From: Ascaris suum
Lineage: Eukaryota; Nematoda; Chromadorea; Rhabditida; Ascarididae
NCBI GenBank assembly: GCA_013433145.1
Contig: CM024169.1
Span: 13,710,817 to 13,774,816, forward strand
Direction of reading: 5' to 3'
DNA length: 64,000 bases
This document shows, piece by piece, positions 37,157-48,488 of this stretch; position 1 is the stretch's first letter, and each line of letters begins with the position of its first letter. The notes under the pieces are model-generated. The model did no database searches and was not told where the DNA came from. It saw only the letters and a program-made list of their open reading frames with translations. Position numbers and translations under genes: made by a program.

Positions 37157-37387
37157 GGTAATGGAAGAAGTCGAGCTTAGGTTAAGAAACTGAATCAGGA
37201 GAACAAAACTAACGTTGACGATAGGCGTATCAATGGAAGCAAGTGGCGATGAGAGGCATCTAGCCACAACTGCATATCCGGAAGACCTTACAAATTCGCC
37301 CATCGAAGTCGACGTGCGACGAGCAAATGTCATCAGAAGACGGAACGCAGCTGATTGAACAATACACTCGCTATGCATATCTACCGT
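37157..37387 (-). CDS. lyst: LYST-like ARM exon (SAAFRLLMTFARRTSTSMGE)
   Basis: TVDMHSECIVQSAAFRLLMT and GYAVVARCLSSPLASIDTPI align with LYST [20 protein letters not shown] and GLSMIHQVLIKQKCIVGFYI. Acceptor gatgttttgcag; donor ACC|GTACCC; 77 codons, phase 0. Confidence 0.92.
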
Positions 37388-38009
37388 CTGCAAAACATCA
37401 TAACAACATATAAATCGATGAAGGGAAAGGAAGGCAAGGAGAGCCAAAGGTGAAAAAATAGGGAGCCTCTAATCAAACGCTGCATCAAGGCCTCAACGAA
37501 GTTCACATAGAGTTTATGATATACTTGTAGACATCACGAAATGAAGCCCTAAAACAATAAAAAGGAGATATCGTAATATGCTGCAACAAGAAAGCTGTAA
37601 AAATAGACTTAAGCACTTATTAACCTCAGTAAAGCAATTTTTTAAGATAAAACTACAACGACTCAGTAACTCAGTAATGCAAAGTAAGATCACCAGTTTT
37701 CAGATCGCATCGACCTTACATATCGGCTATGTCATATTTCAATGCGGAAGCGCTCCCATATTATCCAAAAGCACCGCCGAATAAATATATGCACATATGT
37801 GCAGACCGACATCCATAAATATACACTCTCAGGATACTCAAAAAAAACCTTTAAAAAATATTTGCACAATTATTCTCTCAATGAATCCCCATGACTCAAA
37901 AAAGAAGCAGTGGAATTCCTTTCGAAGCATTCTTATACTTCAAATATTTGCACAATCGAGAAGCATTAAACAATGAAGTGAGCAGCTTCAATTTTATTCG
38001 ACACTATAC

Positions 38010-38218
38010 CTGTGCAAATAGCAGCAAAACAAGTTGCACTGATCCAAGTGGAATAAGCGAATGCTCTATAGAAGAAATCTGCCTTTGTGCGATTCGACAA
38101 CGCCAATAGATCGGGTAATCTTTGAGCATCGTCAGACCCAGCACACTACCTCCACCTTCGATCACCGCCGCTTGTGCATCTACTCCTGGCTGTAGCACAC
38201 TAACTCCGAATGAATGTG
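38010..38218 (-). CDS. lyst: LYST-like exon (HSLIPLGSVQLVLLLFAQ)
   Basis: HSFGVSVLQPGVDAQAAVIE then GGGSVLGLTMLKDYPIYWRC and LIPLGSVQLVLLLFAQ, the last matching LYST GGTGIFVFLFARVVEL. Acceptor gctcgtcag, donor CAG|GTATAG. Confidence 0.9.
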
Positions 38219-38607
38219 CTGACGAGCTCCTTAAATATCCAAAAAATATTTTCTGGTAGCAGAAAAAGGTCCAAAAAAACAAATAATTCTAAACGGTTTC
38301 GGAACCTGAAATTAAAAAGATCGCTACGTTCATCAACCTCAAATTGGACAATTAAAGACGAGATAGACAGAAGTAATATGGAAATTAACAAGGACCAGAA
38401 GTCATTTTGCACTGTTAGGACAATGGCACGTACCCCTTTACCATATTATCCCAATGTTCGATCACCTGAGTTAATCCCTTCATACCAACACATAGAGGAC
38501 ACCAAAGAGCAAAAAAACCAACTCGATTTAAAAGGTAAAATTATCTTATAAGTCAGCAGCCTCGTCCAAAATGACAGCATGATATTGGGAAAATCCGAGC
38601 GACTTAC

Positions 38608-38714
38608 GACTTTTAACACCGTAAGTGAGCTCATTCTCCAACCCGTCATTTCCCACCTGTAAATGGGTAATGTGGGCAATGCGTAGCCTGACTTCCGGAG
38701 AAGTGCACAAGCAG
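38608..38714 (-). CDS. lyst: LYST-like exon after a 38-nt intron
   Basis: CTSPEVRLRIAHITHLQVGN then DGLENELTYGVKS, ending at strong donor GTC|GTAAGT. Acceptor catcgtacttcag. Only this frame stays open and meets both neighbours in phase. The previous exon ends 38 bases away. Confidence 0.8.
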
Positions 38715-38752
38715 CTGAAGTACGATGGGAAATGAAGAAGAGGTAAAGAAAC

Positions 38753-38975
38753 CTAATAACGAAGAGAAATGCCCTCTGAAGACGAGCCATGTCTTTTTTC
38801 GTGTCGGTTAGAAGAGCGAGAAGAGAGAATGCTGCAGTTTGCGCTGTCGAGGCAGTTATCAAATCGATCAACGACACATACAAATTGCTACTCGGTGTTT
38901 CAGCGAGAGAACAACATCCGCAACCCAATGCACGCAATACAAGTGCGTATTGCTCCGATATCGGTCCTTCAATCA
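38753..38975 (-). CDS. lyst: LYST-like exon after the lectin fold (CGCCSLAETPSSNLYVSLI)
   Basis: IEGPISEQYALVLRALGCGC corresponds to LYST [20 protein letters not shown]. Continues TASTAQTAAFSLLALLTDTK. Acceptor tttatgtgatag; donor AG|GTTTCT. The long frame reading past the donor is intron read-through. Confidence 0.87.
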
Positions 38976-39810
38976 CTATCACATAAATGAAAACGCATGT
39001 CAACGACATAATTTTAAAGCAATCTCCTAAAATTTATTATGTTCATACAATTCGCTTCGAAGAAATCGACTTTCATCGTATTAACTAGCACAGAACGGAA
39101 AAGTGGAAACAAGTAATAAGGGTTGATTTCAAGAAACTATGCAGATTTCAAAACAGAAGCTTTTGAAGAGAAGGAATGGTAAAATGGCATCCCCCACTAC
39201 CACTTCTGACGGATGAAAGCTTCAAAATTTTCAGTTTTAGCTAATAAATTCGAATTGTCCGACTATATTTGTAAAACCTGATTTCCACGACGTCCTTCCT
39301 CCACCCTATTCCCATCCCCCAACTGGGTAGATATGGTTGGTGCAACTTGACGTTGCTCTTAAGCACTCCATAAGCAGTTCAAAATTGGTTAGGGCACCCC
39401 TCAACACAAAAAGCTCATATTCTGCAGACACAAGTCGAATAACAGTTTCAAATGACCGTGCCGTCAGGCACCACTTCTGAAAATATCTCGTTGCACTGAT
39501 GCCAGAACAACATTAGCAATGTCAGGCAAGACAGGAGGGCAGGAAAGTAGGAAATCGCAACCGTAATCAACTCCTGCACTAGCGTTCTATTAATCAGCTC
39601 CTCAAAAACTGCGAAACGACTAGTCTCCTTCATTTCCTTCAAACAGAAGATAGAATACTATAAAATTCGTTGGAATTTTGCTTTATATCATAATAATAAC
39701 AACATCATTCAAGTCAGCAGCTGAATAAAAGTTGCTATATGAATTCAAAAAATCGGAAAGAAAAATAATTACATGTTTTCAATGGCTCAAAGGAAGATGA
39801 CGTCCATTAC

Positions 39811-39979
39811 CTTTGAAGGCAAAAATAGTAGACATTTCGAAGAAAAGGGTTGTCTGCTTCGGCGGAATCTTGAGTGCACCGAACGAGAACAACAATGGTG
39901 TCGACGATATATCGGAAGGGCATCGACATTCGCCAGACAAATTCGTCGAATGGCCGTTCAATGTCACCTTCAAACATCC
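39811..39979 (-). CDS. lyst: LYST-like LamG/ConA-fold exon (GCLKVTLNGHS)
   Basis: GCLKVTLNGHSTNLSGECRC and SFGALKIPPKQTTLFFEMST then IFAFK match LYST [30 protein letters not shown]. Donor AAG|GTAATG is good. The acceptor (gaaaatgag) has no U-rich tract; gtttgaag twelve bases on also keeps the frame. Confidence 0.83.
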
Positions 39980-41906
39980 CTCATTTTCATTCAATCTTTT
40001 GCAAGGGTTCAGTGAAATTCATTATGCAAGTTTAGTGCCTGCCCGGAAATTAGAGCAGAGAATTCATGTGAATCCAGCAAGAAATCATCAATGATATATG
40101 GGAACAAAAAGAAACTCTAGAAAGCGCAGTCTTTTTGCAGCAAATACACTAAACTCCAATTACTACAACTCAGATAGTGAGGATTCAAACACCACTCCTA
40201 CTATAGTTATTAAATATGAAACACTTGAAAATAGACGCACCATATTCCTCTATTTCCCTCTTCCCCCACCAACTCCCCCCTCCCGCTCAAACAAACATCA
40301 CGCTAATGGAACTGAATAAGATAGTAAAGCTCAGAGAGGATATTCGCGAACTTGCCGCTGAGAACCACGATGCAACTAAACTCAGCATAGAACAACAATC
40401 GGATCTAGTCAAGAGTAGAACAGTAGAACATTTTGCAACTGCCTGCAACCCCTCAACACGCTCAATACAACTGCATAGCACCCCGAAAAATGAGCAACAC
40501 CTAGCAAAGCTGCCATCTAAGCGAACATATCTGGTGGTCTCGTTTAATTCCTAACGACTGTTCCTGCAGTTTTTTATTTACACACACTGTCAGCCGTGTC
40601 AAGCATACAACCTTCGCACAACTGCCATCCCCATAATACCGTAACACTACTTAAATGAAACGATATATTGGCTATATTTCCATTTGTTGCATATTTTTTT
40701 CTGTGAGATAGGAATAAAACTTCTTCGAAACAACACATCGCAAATGTTATCTGTCAAATTCATACAGCTCTCATTGGTCTCTCTCATTACTGTGGCTGGG
40801 TAAAATCTAGCTGGCAATCGCTTCTTCGATATATGATTGCATGCAACACAGGCTCACTCGTCAAATTCATTACTGGTTCCACTATTGCAGCATTTTGATT
40901 TGCAACATCGTCGTTCTAATTGCAATTTTCACAAGCATTTCCTGTCAATGTCGAAAGATTTTTACATAAAATCTCATAATCGGCGTCAACTATTTCATCT
41001 ATTTTAGCAACCTCATGTTGTCCCGTTTACATCATTTGGTTCTGATCGTACCCTTTTTTTGTCCCATCTCAGGAACAGTGTCATAAAAAACAAAAGCCTA
41101 GGGAGCAGTCAGCTGGAAGCAAGTTTCCTTATAAATGTGGCACTTCTTCACGAAATGAGCATAATAACGTTGCGGACTGCAATAAAATCTTTATGCTGAT
41201 AGAAGATATATCGCGAAACAAATTTATACGTGATGGCGCCCCATGCCAAAAACGAGATTCCTCATCAAAAACATTTCAGAAGCCGGGAGAATGGTCATCC
41301 AAATTTCGGCTCCCGTTTAGGTTCTTCTAGCATTACGCGACGAAATGAAAATCAACAATCGCTAACTCAAACTGCCTACGGACTTTTTTCATTCAGGTCA
41401 ACGTCGGAATTACTAGCGATACAATAACAACAGAAGTTTTAACGAAGATATCTCTGAGACGTTTCGACAATGGCTGTCGAATCCAGCAGGAAATGAGTTT
41501 GGGATCATTGAATGTTATCATGCGTATGACAATATGTCACCTAGTTCTCACTGTTAAGCAGATTAGCAGCACTTCAAAGTGGCATTGAAAGGAATGCGAG
41601 CACATATTAAATTTTAGGGACACCCATCACATAATAAGGGTTCTCTAAACTTGCCAAAATGTAAAGGAACGAATGAGCTTATGCCAGTATGTGATTTCTT
41701 AGGCTTTTCTAGTCCACACTTCTGTGGTGACCTGTAGAAGAGTAATGGAGACGTCTTTTTGATTACGTCGAAAAAGTCCCTCTCTCGCGCTCACAGGTAT
41801 AACAAATTAACCTTTGCATTCGGTTCGAACATGGAATGCAATAACCAGCCTTGCATTATTCACTTCGTCAAATTACAGTTAAGAACGTAAAGAATCGAAA
41901 ACAAAC
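39980..41906. other. Large LYST intron
   Basis: Flanking phases agree without another exon. A + strand frame at 40303-40554 begins MELNKIVKLREDIRELAAEN and looks coiled-coil-like, but has no partner exons or splice context that I can defend. Otherwise nothing seen. Confidence 0.5.
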
Positions 41907-42024
41907 GTTCAAGGAGAATGTGCTGTGTTCCATGATCAGCGACATTACCACATGAGTCCACTGACGCAGTGCAATCGAATGACGCAAACGTTTGCGCATT
42001 ATTTGACGACCATGTAGGGTGTTG
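41907..42024 (-). CDS. lyst: LYST-like LamG/ConA-fold exon (LRQWTHVVMSLIMEH)
   Basis: RLRHSIALRQWTHVVMSLIM aligns with LYST IFLPSKWQHLVLTYLQQP, the strand pair typical of ConA-like folds in BEACH proteins. Acceptor ctcgtattttag, donor AAC|GTTTGT, phase 0 out. Confidence 0.85.
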
Positions 42025-43916
42025 CTAAAATACGAGAAGGATAAATGACGGTCACATTCACGTGAGTGAGTAAAGCAGTAACGAGAGAAGGGAGGCAATC
42101 GGTACATGGAACGATAGGAGATGACCGATGGTTGAGGTAAGTAAAGAGATGCTGGGACAAGGAACCGAGCCGTAGTAGCTATTCACCGCTGAAAATCAAT
42201 GTCATGCCCCAATCCACCGGTTCTACAACGGAGCGGAAGTCGTAATCCCTGCTCTGTCCTAATCCTTGCATTTTCCCTTCTAACGATAACTTCTCTGTTC
42301 CCTGTACAGAACCTTTTTCTTCAGTCATCTTTGTTAAAGCACGCCTTTCTCGACCGCAACATTAAAAAATTACGCTGTAAGTCAGTTCGTAAAAACCGTC
42401 CACAATGCCGACCTCAACTTAAATCAAAACGGCTTGGAAGCCTCGTTTCGTCTACCCAGTCTATTCTATTCTTGCCAGCAGTCGCTAACACCTTGACTAT
42501 TCACCTGGCTACAATCGAGAACAGGTCGTCAATCTCCGCCAAACACGTCGTATGAAATACCAATAGGATGAACTAGCCTCGCCCTGCATATCCTACATCG
42601 GCGATAGTTCCACGGGTGAACTTTCCATCCGCAAGAAGCATTACCCTCTTCTTAAACTAAACGCTACTCTAATAAATCCTTATCCTTACTGACAGCTGAT
42701 TTATGAACGTCTACGATACAATTCCATCTGATTCTCTCCAGTTTATTCTATACCATCTATGCTAGTGAAATGGGTCGTTTATGCAAAAGCGAACTGGAGA
42801 GCGCCTCTTAAACATATCCTCACTACGGCAATCGTACGTAGTATGCCACTGCCATAATGAAGTAACTTTGGCGAAGTTACGGCACCAAAATACCATAAAA
42901 AGCAATACCACAATCATCGTGAAGACCCCCGCTCAAAGTAATGACACAACATAAGGGATTAACGGCTATGTCGAATTATCCTCCCTTGCTACCTTTTCCT
43001 CCAACAACCTTTGATTTATTTCGGCTGTACGATATGCGCACCCAAATTTTCAGACGCAGATTTTTCAATTTTACAAACGTAACAATTATACACAATTCTA
43101 TGACGCATGACAACACGTTTTACGCAGAGATTTTCAGTTTGATTTGCTATGCTTCGAGCTATGCAAGCCGAAACGTCAGCATTAAGTATTATTCGATTTT
43201 TATTTAGCGCATTATACGGTCATAATACAAAACAGGAATGAACCTACACAACATGAGCGTTTTCTCCATTCGATGATAACATCAGCGAAAAGGAATAATC
43301 GGCAGAACCAAGCGAGCACACCGGCATGTGCTGACAATCGTCCGCCACTTTCTGCAATCAGCACAGATTCAACAACTCTTTTCAACTTCTCTTCACCTAT
43401 ATGACATCAAATAAGCGATGATTAAAAGTAAAGGTGTACGATAACCGGAAATAATGGAATTTCAACGTTAACATCTATCGATGATGTCGGTTTTTCTTCA
43501 TCGTTTTCACAAGCTTTCCCTTTCATCGCAATCAAATCCTTCCAACAAAACGCCGTTATCGAATCTGTATTCATCACCGCTACATTCGCTGAAAACTAAC
43601 CTGCAAGGACATCCACAAGCGTACGGCAAAAACACGATAAAGAGTAGGATGCTAAAAGAACCTCCTGTTTAACTATCACATTTACAACGACAGATATTAG
43701 ACATTGCCAATTTATCTAATTGCCAACCCTTGCTTTCCCTCTCCCTATACGCCACTACGATGCACACAGATGAATCAAATGACTCGCAAGGCATTTTACG
43801 AAACGTTCTTCAGATATAGGAAGTTTAATAATTAATTACTCTACTAAGAATAGTAAAATAATAAAAATGCTGGTGAGGAACTAGATAGTGAATGCTGCTG
43901 TGCCATTCATTAATAC
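42025..43916. other. Large LYST intron
   Basis: Phases of flanking exons agree. A 118-codon + strand frame at 42199-42555 (MSCPNPPVLQRSGSRNPCSV...) has a hydrophobic segment near its start but no recognisable domain, promoter or splice context. I see no other feature. Confidence 0.5.
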
Positions 43917-44091
43917 CACTGACCAGGAACAGCAACAAAACCGATCCCATTTTCCGCTGCGAGAAAAATTTTCAACGCGACTAATTTAGAATAAAGAGTG
44001 ACATCTGGGAGTCCTAATGGAGCCATTCGAATAGCTTTGTCTTTAATACGTGCGCCACTCCATCCGAATTTAGCTTCGTCGCTGAACATTT
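43917..44091 (-). CDS. lyst: LYST-like LamG-region exon (KFGWSGARIKDKAIR)
   Basis: MFSDEAKFGWSGARIKDKAI then DVTLYSKLVALKIFLAAENG and IGFVAVPGQ. Acceptor catttcgtctag; donor GTG|GTATTA fits the next exon. The incoming phase does not match the donor of the exon upstream, so the 5' boundary or that donor is wrong; an AG thirteen bases further (atgttcag) is an alternative. Confidence 0.65.
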
Positions 44092-44178
44092 CTAGACGAA
44101 ATGTAGGTATCAATCGACTCTTTCATCACAAGACATCAAAAACTGAAACTCGTTGTAGATAAATAAATTTGAATATAC

Positions 44179-44466
44179 CGTCGTATTTCTGAGATGGTCG
44201 ACACGCAACCAGAACGACACACCAATCCCGTCTGAGAGAAACACATTGAGCGGTGACCCCAATGATAACTCTGCGGCAAACGCACCTTCCACTACACGCC
44301 CAACAACCTGCTGATCCAAAACCTCGACGGGTTTGTTTGTCTCCTTCTGGTTCCCTTCGTTAGTAGGTTTCTGAGCAGCATTCTTCGACTCATCCTTGCT
44401 CGGCGAAAAGAAGCGTTCCAATGTCGAGAGTAATGAAGACGTGCTCGGCAGTGAGGACGTCAACTT
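44179..44466 (-). CDS. lyst: LYST-like exon opening the LamG/ConA fold (GIGVSFWLRVDHL)
   Basis: A Ser-rich linker (LTSSLPSTSSLLSTLERFFS) and charged stretch, then AAELSLGSPLNVFLSDGIGV and SFWLRVDHLRN, matching LYST PLLGQNCWPHLSEGFSVSLW. The last donor ACG|GTATAT is phase 0; the frame stays open another 24 codons, so a later donor such as CA|GTTTTT is possible. Confidence 0.85.
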
Positions 44467-44677
44467 CTTTAAAAAACGGTTCGCAAGCGTAAAACACCAG
44501 AACAGAAGTCACATAATAGGGGGAGGGTAGAAGGCAGGTTATGCAGGCATTACATCCTTTAAAGACATAATGCTGCTGATGCCGAATGAAGGTAGAAGGT
44601 AGAGAGGAAAGGAGCTGCATTTTCAAAGCATAAACTTTTAGAAAAAAACGAGATCTCTAAAAATGCAGCTCCGATTT

Positions 44678-44697
44678 GGGGGGGGAGGGGAGGGAGC
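44678..44697 (+). other. G-rich tract, possible quadruplex
   Basis: Runs of 9, 4 and 3 G separated by single A, followed by AGCGG, within a LYST intron. G-tract spacing would allow a quadruplex on the + (template) strand. Structure is inferred only. Confidence 0.4.
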
Positions 44698-45003
44698 GGC
44701 ATATATGACCGTATATCTCATTAGAAGCTTAAGTAGAGTATAGAGTAAATACAGAGGTATGGCGCTCTCCGGACTACTGGTTCTTCCACAGCTGCAATTT
44801 GAAAGGTCATAAACTAAAACTGCTTCGGTAAAGTGCAACGAATATATAGGTTCTCACAAAACGTCGAATAGTCAACGAAAGAAGGCACCCTAATTGTCAC
44901 TATGTGCAACGCCAATGTCTATGAGAATAGGTTTATTGAACACAAGCGTTCCAAACACTTTTATCGGCACCGATCATCACTTATGCTCTTTATTTGGCTA
45001 TAT

Positions 45004-45015
45004 CCCCCCCCCCCC
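45004..45015. repeat. Poly-C run (12)
   Basis: Twelve consecutive C on the + strand in a LYST intron; run length may be affected by sequencing or replication slippage. Confidence 0.9.
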
Positions 45016-45465
45016 TCAAAGACCATAGCAATCTTTTCACGTAAAAAAAGTGGCCACCATGTGGGCAGGCCTTCAAATAAACAACTAAACGGCAGGAAAT
45101 ATGCAAACATTCCTAGGCATTCTTCGAAGGATGTCACCGCCACCGAAATGTAATAATTTCCACAGTCGAATGCTTGAAATTGACCTCCACAGGTGGAGAA
45201 ATGGCTAGTATGGAATAGGGGTGGTAGGCTGCTCCATGCATCAGTATGATCAGTAAATCATTTCGGTAGCCGTTGGATAAAATCCAAACAGTCAGCCCAA
45301 AAAGCGAACGGTGCAGCGAATCTTGTGCTCCAAATGCTCTTATCGTCTTTCAAGAAACTCAAATCACAGTGCCTGTCTGATGGGCCCTTCTAACCACTTA
45401 AACATAGCAATGAATGATGTAAAAAATCGAAATTATATAACGCTTGAAACAAATAGAATGCCTAC

Positions 45466-45651
45466 AGTTGGCACCAACTCGAAACTTCTCGAGGATCTGG
45501 ACGTCTCCTTCTCAGAATTTGCCGTCATTATCTTGCTATCTCCGACATCGAAAGGAATCTCCCCGAGAGCATTTTGGGGAAAAGCGAGACATTCGGTTGG
45601 CTCGACCACATTTGTTCGTAGCACATTGAGTAGTGTCTCCAAAACGGATAA
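45466..45651 (-). CDS. lyst: LYST-like exon (VLETLLNVLRTNVVEPTECL)
   Basis: LSVLETLLNVLRTNVVEPTE then a polar tail (SDKIMT-like, SEKETSRSSRSFELVPT), acceptor ctgcagttttag, donor ACT|GTAGGC, phase 0, 62 codons. Corresponds to LYST [20 protein letters not shown] just before the lectin fold. Confidence 0.88.
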
Positions 45652-45787
45652 CTAAAACTGCAGCAGCTTTTTAGCAATCCCATCAAAAAAAAAAAAAAAA
45701 AAACTTGCAATCATTTATAAGGCAATAAATTAAGAAAGAAGGTGACAGCTTCTTAAAAAGCTTGTTTTGAACGAAAGACAAGCTTAC

Positions 45788-45855
45788 ATATCGTCCCAAA
45801 GCCATAGTGTCATCACCCAATGTGATGCATGCTACAAGCAAAGGTATGCGGTGAC
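45788..45855 (-). CDS. lyst: LYST-like micro-exon (IPLLVACITLGDDTMALGRY)
   Basis: Twenty-two full codons between acceptor tctcatagaag and donor TAT|GTAAGC. The second AG is chosen because the first would create a stop with the upstream donor; the joined product is continuous helix-like sequence. Confidence 0.78.
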
Positions 45856-45975
45856 CTTCTATGAGAAAAATATTCAGATAAGATGGTAAATTAGGTAGTT
45901 CGTTCCCGTGTACGTGGTTTTATTATTAAGCACAGGAAAATATTGAGGGCCTATCGGACAAAAAAGATCAAATCA

Positions 45976-46150
45976 AATATGACCGTACATCGCATTAAAC
46001 ACCATCACCTTTCTAAAATTTGACTCAAAATCGCTAGGGTATTAAGAGATCTTAAATGACCACTTTCTTCATCCGGAAATTTTACCTCCTCACTATTTCT
46101 GCCTAAATTCTCAGCCCTATAAGGGAAATATGACAATGGAAAAAGAAAAT
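45976..46150. repeat. Diverged dispersed repeat, copy A
   Basis: Segment starting aaatatgaccgtacatcgca resembles copy B at 46679-46850 over its length, sharing blocks such as cgcattaaa and caccacctttctaa-like strings. Both lie in adjacent LYST introns. Family unknown. Confidence 0.55.
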
Positions 46151-46200
46151 AAAGCAGATAACACAGTAGCAATATTAAAGAAAGCAAAAACATGATGTAC

Positions 46201-46378
46201 AAGGATCGACCTGTAAGTGAGGTGCTTTACGTATGAGCTTGATCAATGGTTTTAGCTGAGATGGCTGTGCATCGAGTGATATGAATTCCGAATAGATGCC
46301 GAGAACTGCGGCGAAACATCCTACTGATACTGACGACGTGATTAGATTTTCTATCAATAATAACCAAGGTGGTATGAC
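46201..46378 (-). CDS. lyst: LYST-like ARM exon (CFAAVLGIYSEFISLDAQPS)
   Basis: VIPPWLLLIENLITSSVSVG then CFAAVLGIYSEFISLDAQPS and LKPLIKLIRKAPHLQVDP. Acceptor actttttgcag, phase 0. A donor CAG|GTCGAT ten bases earlier is out of phase with the micro-exon; CTT|GTACAT fits. Confidence 0.86.
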
Positions 46379-46678
46379 CTGCAAAAAGTTTTCAAATAAA
46401 ACGCGTAAATAAACCTTGTTGCTAAAACAGTACAACATCTCTGCGACTAGAAAATCATCGGGCAAAAAATGAAGTAATTACAACCTATAGAAAGCAGTAC
46501 TCAGGGGGATGAGGATCTGATGCAGAATACTTCCACGAACTAGGAGAAGCACGTTCCTTTAAATTTACTCCTATGGCAACCCCGTCTCAGTACGTCACAG
46601 TTGCAAAGCGTCTAGATTTACATAGAAGGAACTCTGGAAAGGAGCTACTGATGCACTTTACAAGAAAGAACATCAAAC

Positions 46679-46850
46679 TGAATATGACTGCGCACCGCAT
46701 TAAATATTACCACCTTTCTAAGGTGCTGACACAATACGGCTCGGACATTAAAAGATCATGATCGACCAAATCTCTTCGAGAAATCTTATCTTTCCGCTAT
46801 TTCGCTCTAAATTTCTCTGTATTCCATCCATATAAAGAAAATATTGATGT
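46679..46850. repeat. Diverged dispersed repeat, copy B
   Basis: Starts tgaatatgactgcgcaccgc and parallels copy A at 45976-46150 with scattered substitutions and small gaps; ends near the donor side of the next exon. Family unknown. Confidence 0.55.
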
Positions 46851-46890
46851 AGTGAAAAAAATAAAAAAACGTTTCAGAACGGCAGCTTGC

Positions 46891-47047
46891 CAGCAACTGC
46901 AGTATTTGGACTGCCGTATCAAAACGCGACAAGAGGCAACAAGATTCCAATGCAATAGTGGGCAGATACATCGCATAGACGAGAGAAAGCAATATACCTA
47001 AGAATGCCTTTTGGTTCTTTCCTCTGTGGTGATCTTTTCTTGCCGCG
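46891..47047 (-). CDS. lyst: LYST-like exon with probable GC donor
   Basis: KNQKAFLGILLSLVYAMYLP then TIALESCCLLSRFDTAVQIL. Acceptor cttcatttccag. The next exon needs phase 0 and the only donor-like site offering it is CTG|GCAAGC. Corresponds to the LYST segment around FESFLKIIRQKEKNVFLLMQ. Confidence 0.8.
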
Positions 47048-47396
47048 CTGGAAATGAAGGCACTTATTTTACTCTTATACCCTTTTTGTTTTCGTCTTAA
47101 TCCGATGTAACACAATGACGGCCCGCTCTGTCTCTTAATTTTCTGCGACTGCAGCTAAAAGTGACACGAGAGAGAAAAGCGAATATTTCGATATTGTAAG
47201 TTAGAAGTGAACTCTGCCTAAACGCGTGCATGACCCAGCACGACGATGGTCTTATTTTATAACCTCCGAGGATTGTGCAGTACTTAAAGATAAGTCCCAG
47301 CTGAGCCACTTATGACAGAAAGCGTTCCCTAAAAATATGAACAAGTGAAGTGGCAAAATCACTAAGATCACCGATATAAAATCTAGATTAGAGAGA

Positions 47397-47407
47397 GGGG
47401 GGGGGGG
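47397..47407. repeat. Poly-G run (11)
   Basis: Eleven G after a short GA tract, in a LYST intron. No coding role. Confidence 0.9.
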
Positions 47408-47560
47408 ATAAAAGATATATTTTCTACACTACGTCTGCTTTTCCTAATTGCGTGGGAAAAACGGCATTTATTATAGGCAGGGTGAATATTAGAACAGAAA
47501 AACAGAAGCTAAAAACTGAAGTGAAACAGAATAAGAAACAGCGAAATGGCTGGCAAAAAC

Positions 47561-47771
47561 CTCTTCACCTTAGCAGCCAACAGAGCTTCCAAATTAGCAC
47601 GTGACATAAGACATATCGTTCTGATTCTCCCACACAGACGCTTCACATAATATTCGTCGTATTCCTTCAGCTGAGGGCATCTCTTTACGCCATCCGCAAG
47701 TAGCCTTATACCCATAAGACACATCGCCGGACGCGACACTGCTCGACATTCGGCTGATTCATGTTCTGCCA
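47561..47771 (-). CDS. lyst: LYST-like exon (AMCLMGIRLLADGVKRCPQL)
   Basis: EHESAECRAVSRPAMCLMGI and YVKRLCGRIRTICLMSRANL then EALLAAKVK. Acceptor ctttgcttcag, donor AGAG|GTTTTT chosen by phase over AAG|GTGAAG. Confidence 0.84.
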
Positions 47772-48322
47772 CTGAAGCAAAGCAGTTCAATCCAATGACC
47801 TTCTTTATTCTTATAATTCAGCTGCATAAGACGTCCGGCGCCGGACTTTTCTCCCACCTCTAACGAAATCTGACAACTGCGTTTCTATTTTGGTTTTCGA
47901 AGAAAGAAACTGCCTCGCCACTTAGAAGAACTCTTCAATTCAATAGGATTGCTTCAAATGATAGCCATTCACTGAAAACCTTTTCCACCATTAAATTCAA
48001 CTACAACAATTCTGCATGCAGTAAAACAATCATATCCTAACGTCGTTAAGTTTTTCATCGAACATCATTCAGTCATAGAATAAATGATCTTAAATATTTG
48101 ACAAACGTAATAAGTGAAGAAATTTCAAAGGCTATCGGAGCCACTCAATTCGGTTTGCTAAAGATAGCATCAAAAATATCGGTTATAATCATCTAGAATT
48201 TCTCTACCTCAACCGAACAAAACTAAAGTCATAACTATGGAATTATAAGGAATTCGGTAAATACGGTCTCTTAGGCATTCTCATTTGAAAATGGCACATC
48301 TCTTAATATGTGAACTAACCAC

Positions 48323-48488
48323 TGAAAAGACGTTGGCACTGAGAGCAGTCCCGATCATACTGACGTATCACTACGGGCATCATCGATGAATCGAAAAGCG
48401 CCGAGACGAGACAATAGAGTAATCGGAAGGAAATCGGATTCTGCATACTACTCATTGTATCTTTTTCCAGTTGCTCCATGAATTGTGC
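48323..48488 (-). CDS. lyst: LYST-like exon (PISFRLLYCLVSALFDSS)
   Basis: AQFMEQLEKDTMSSMQNPIS, FRLLYCLVSALFDSSMMPVV and RDCSQCQRLF: 55 codons plus one base between acceptor attgctttatag and donor TCA|GTGGTT. Phases fit. Confidence 0.85.

Noticed and set aside
38446..39009. 187-codon - strand open frame taken as one exon
   Set aside because: It reads through a donor, a short intron and the next exon in the wrong frame. Splitting it gives two exons matching LYST in phase.
39350..39421. - strand coding-like segment YELLFVLRGALTNFE-like after a ctgcag
   Set aside because: The flanking LYST exons (39811 and 38753) join in phase without it and the protein aligns continuously, so it is probably intronic chance.
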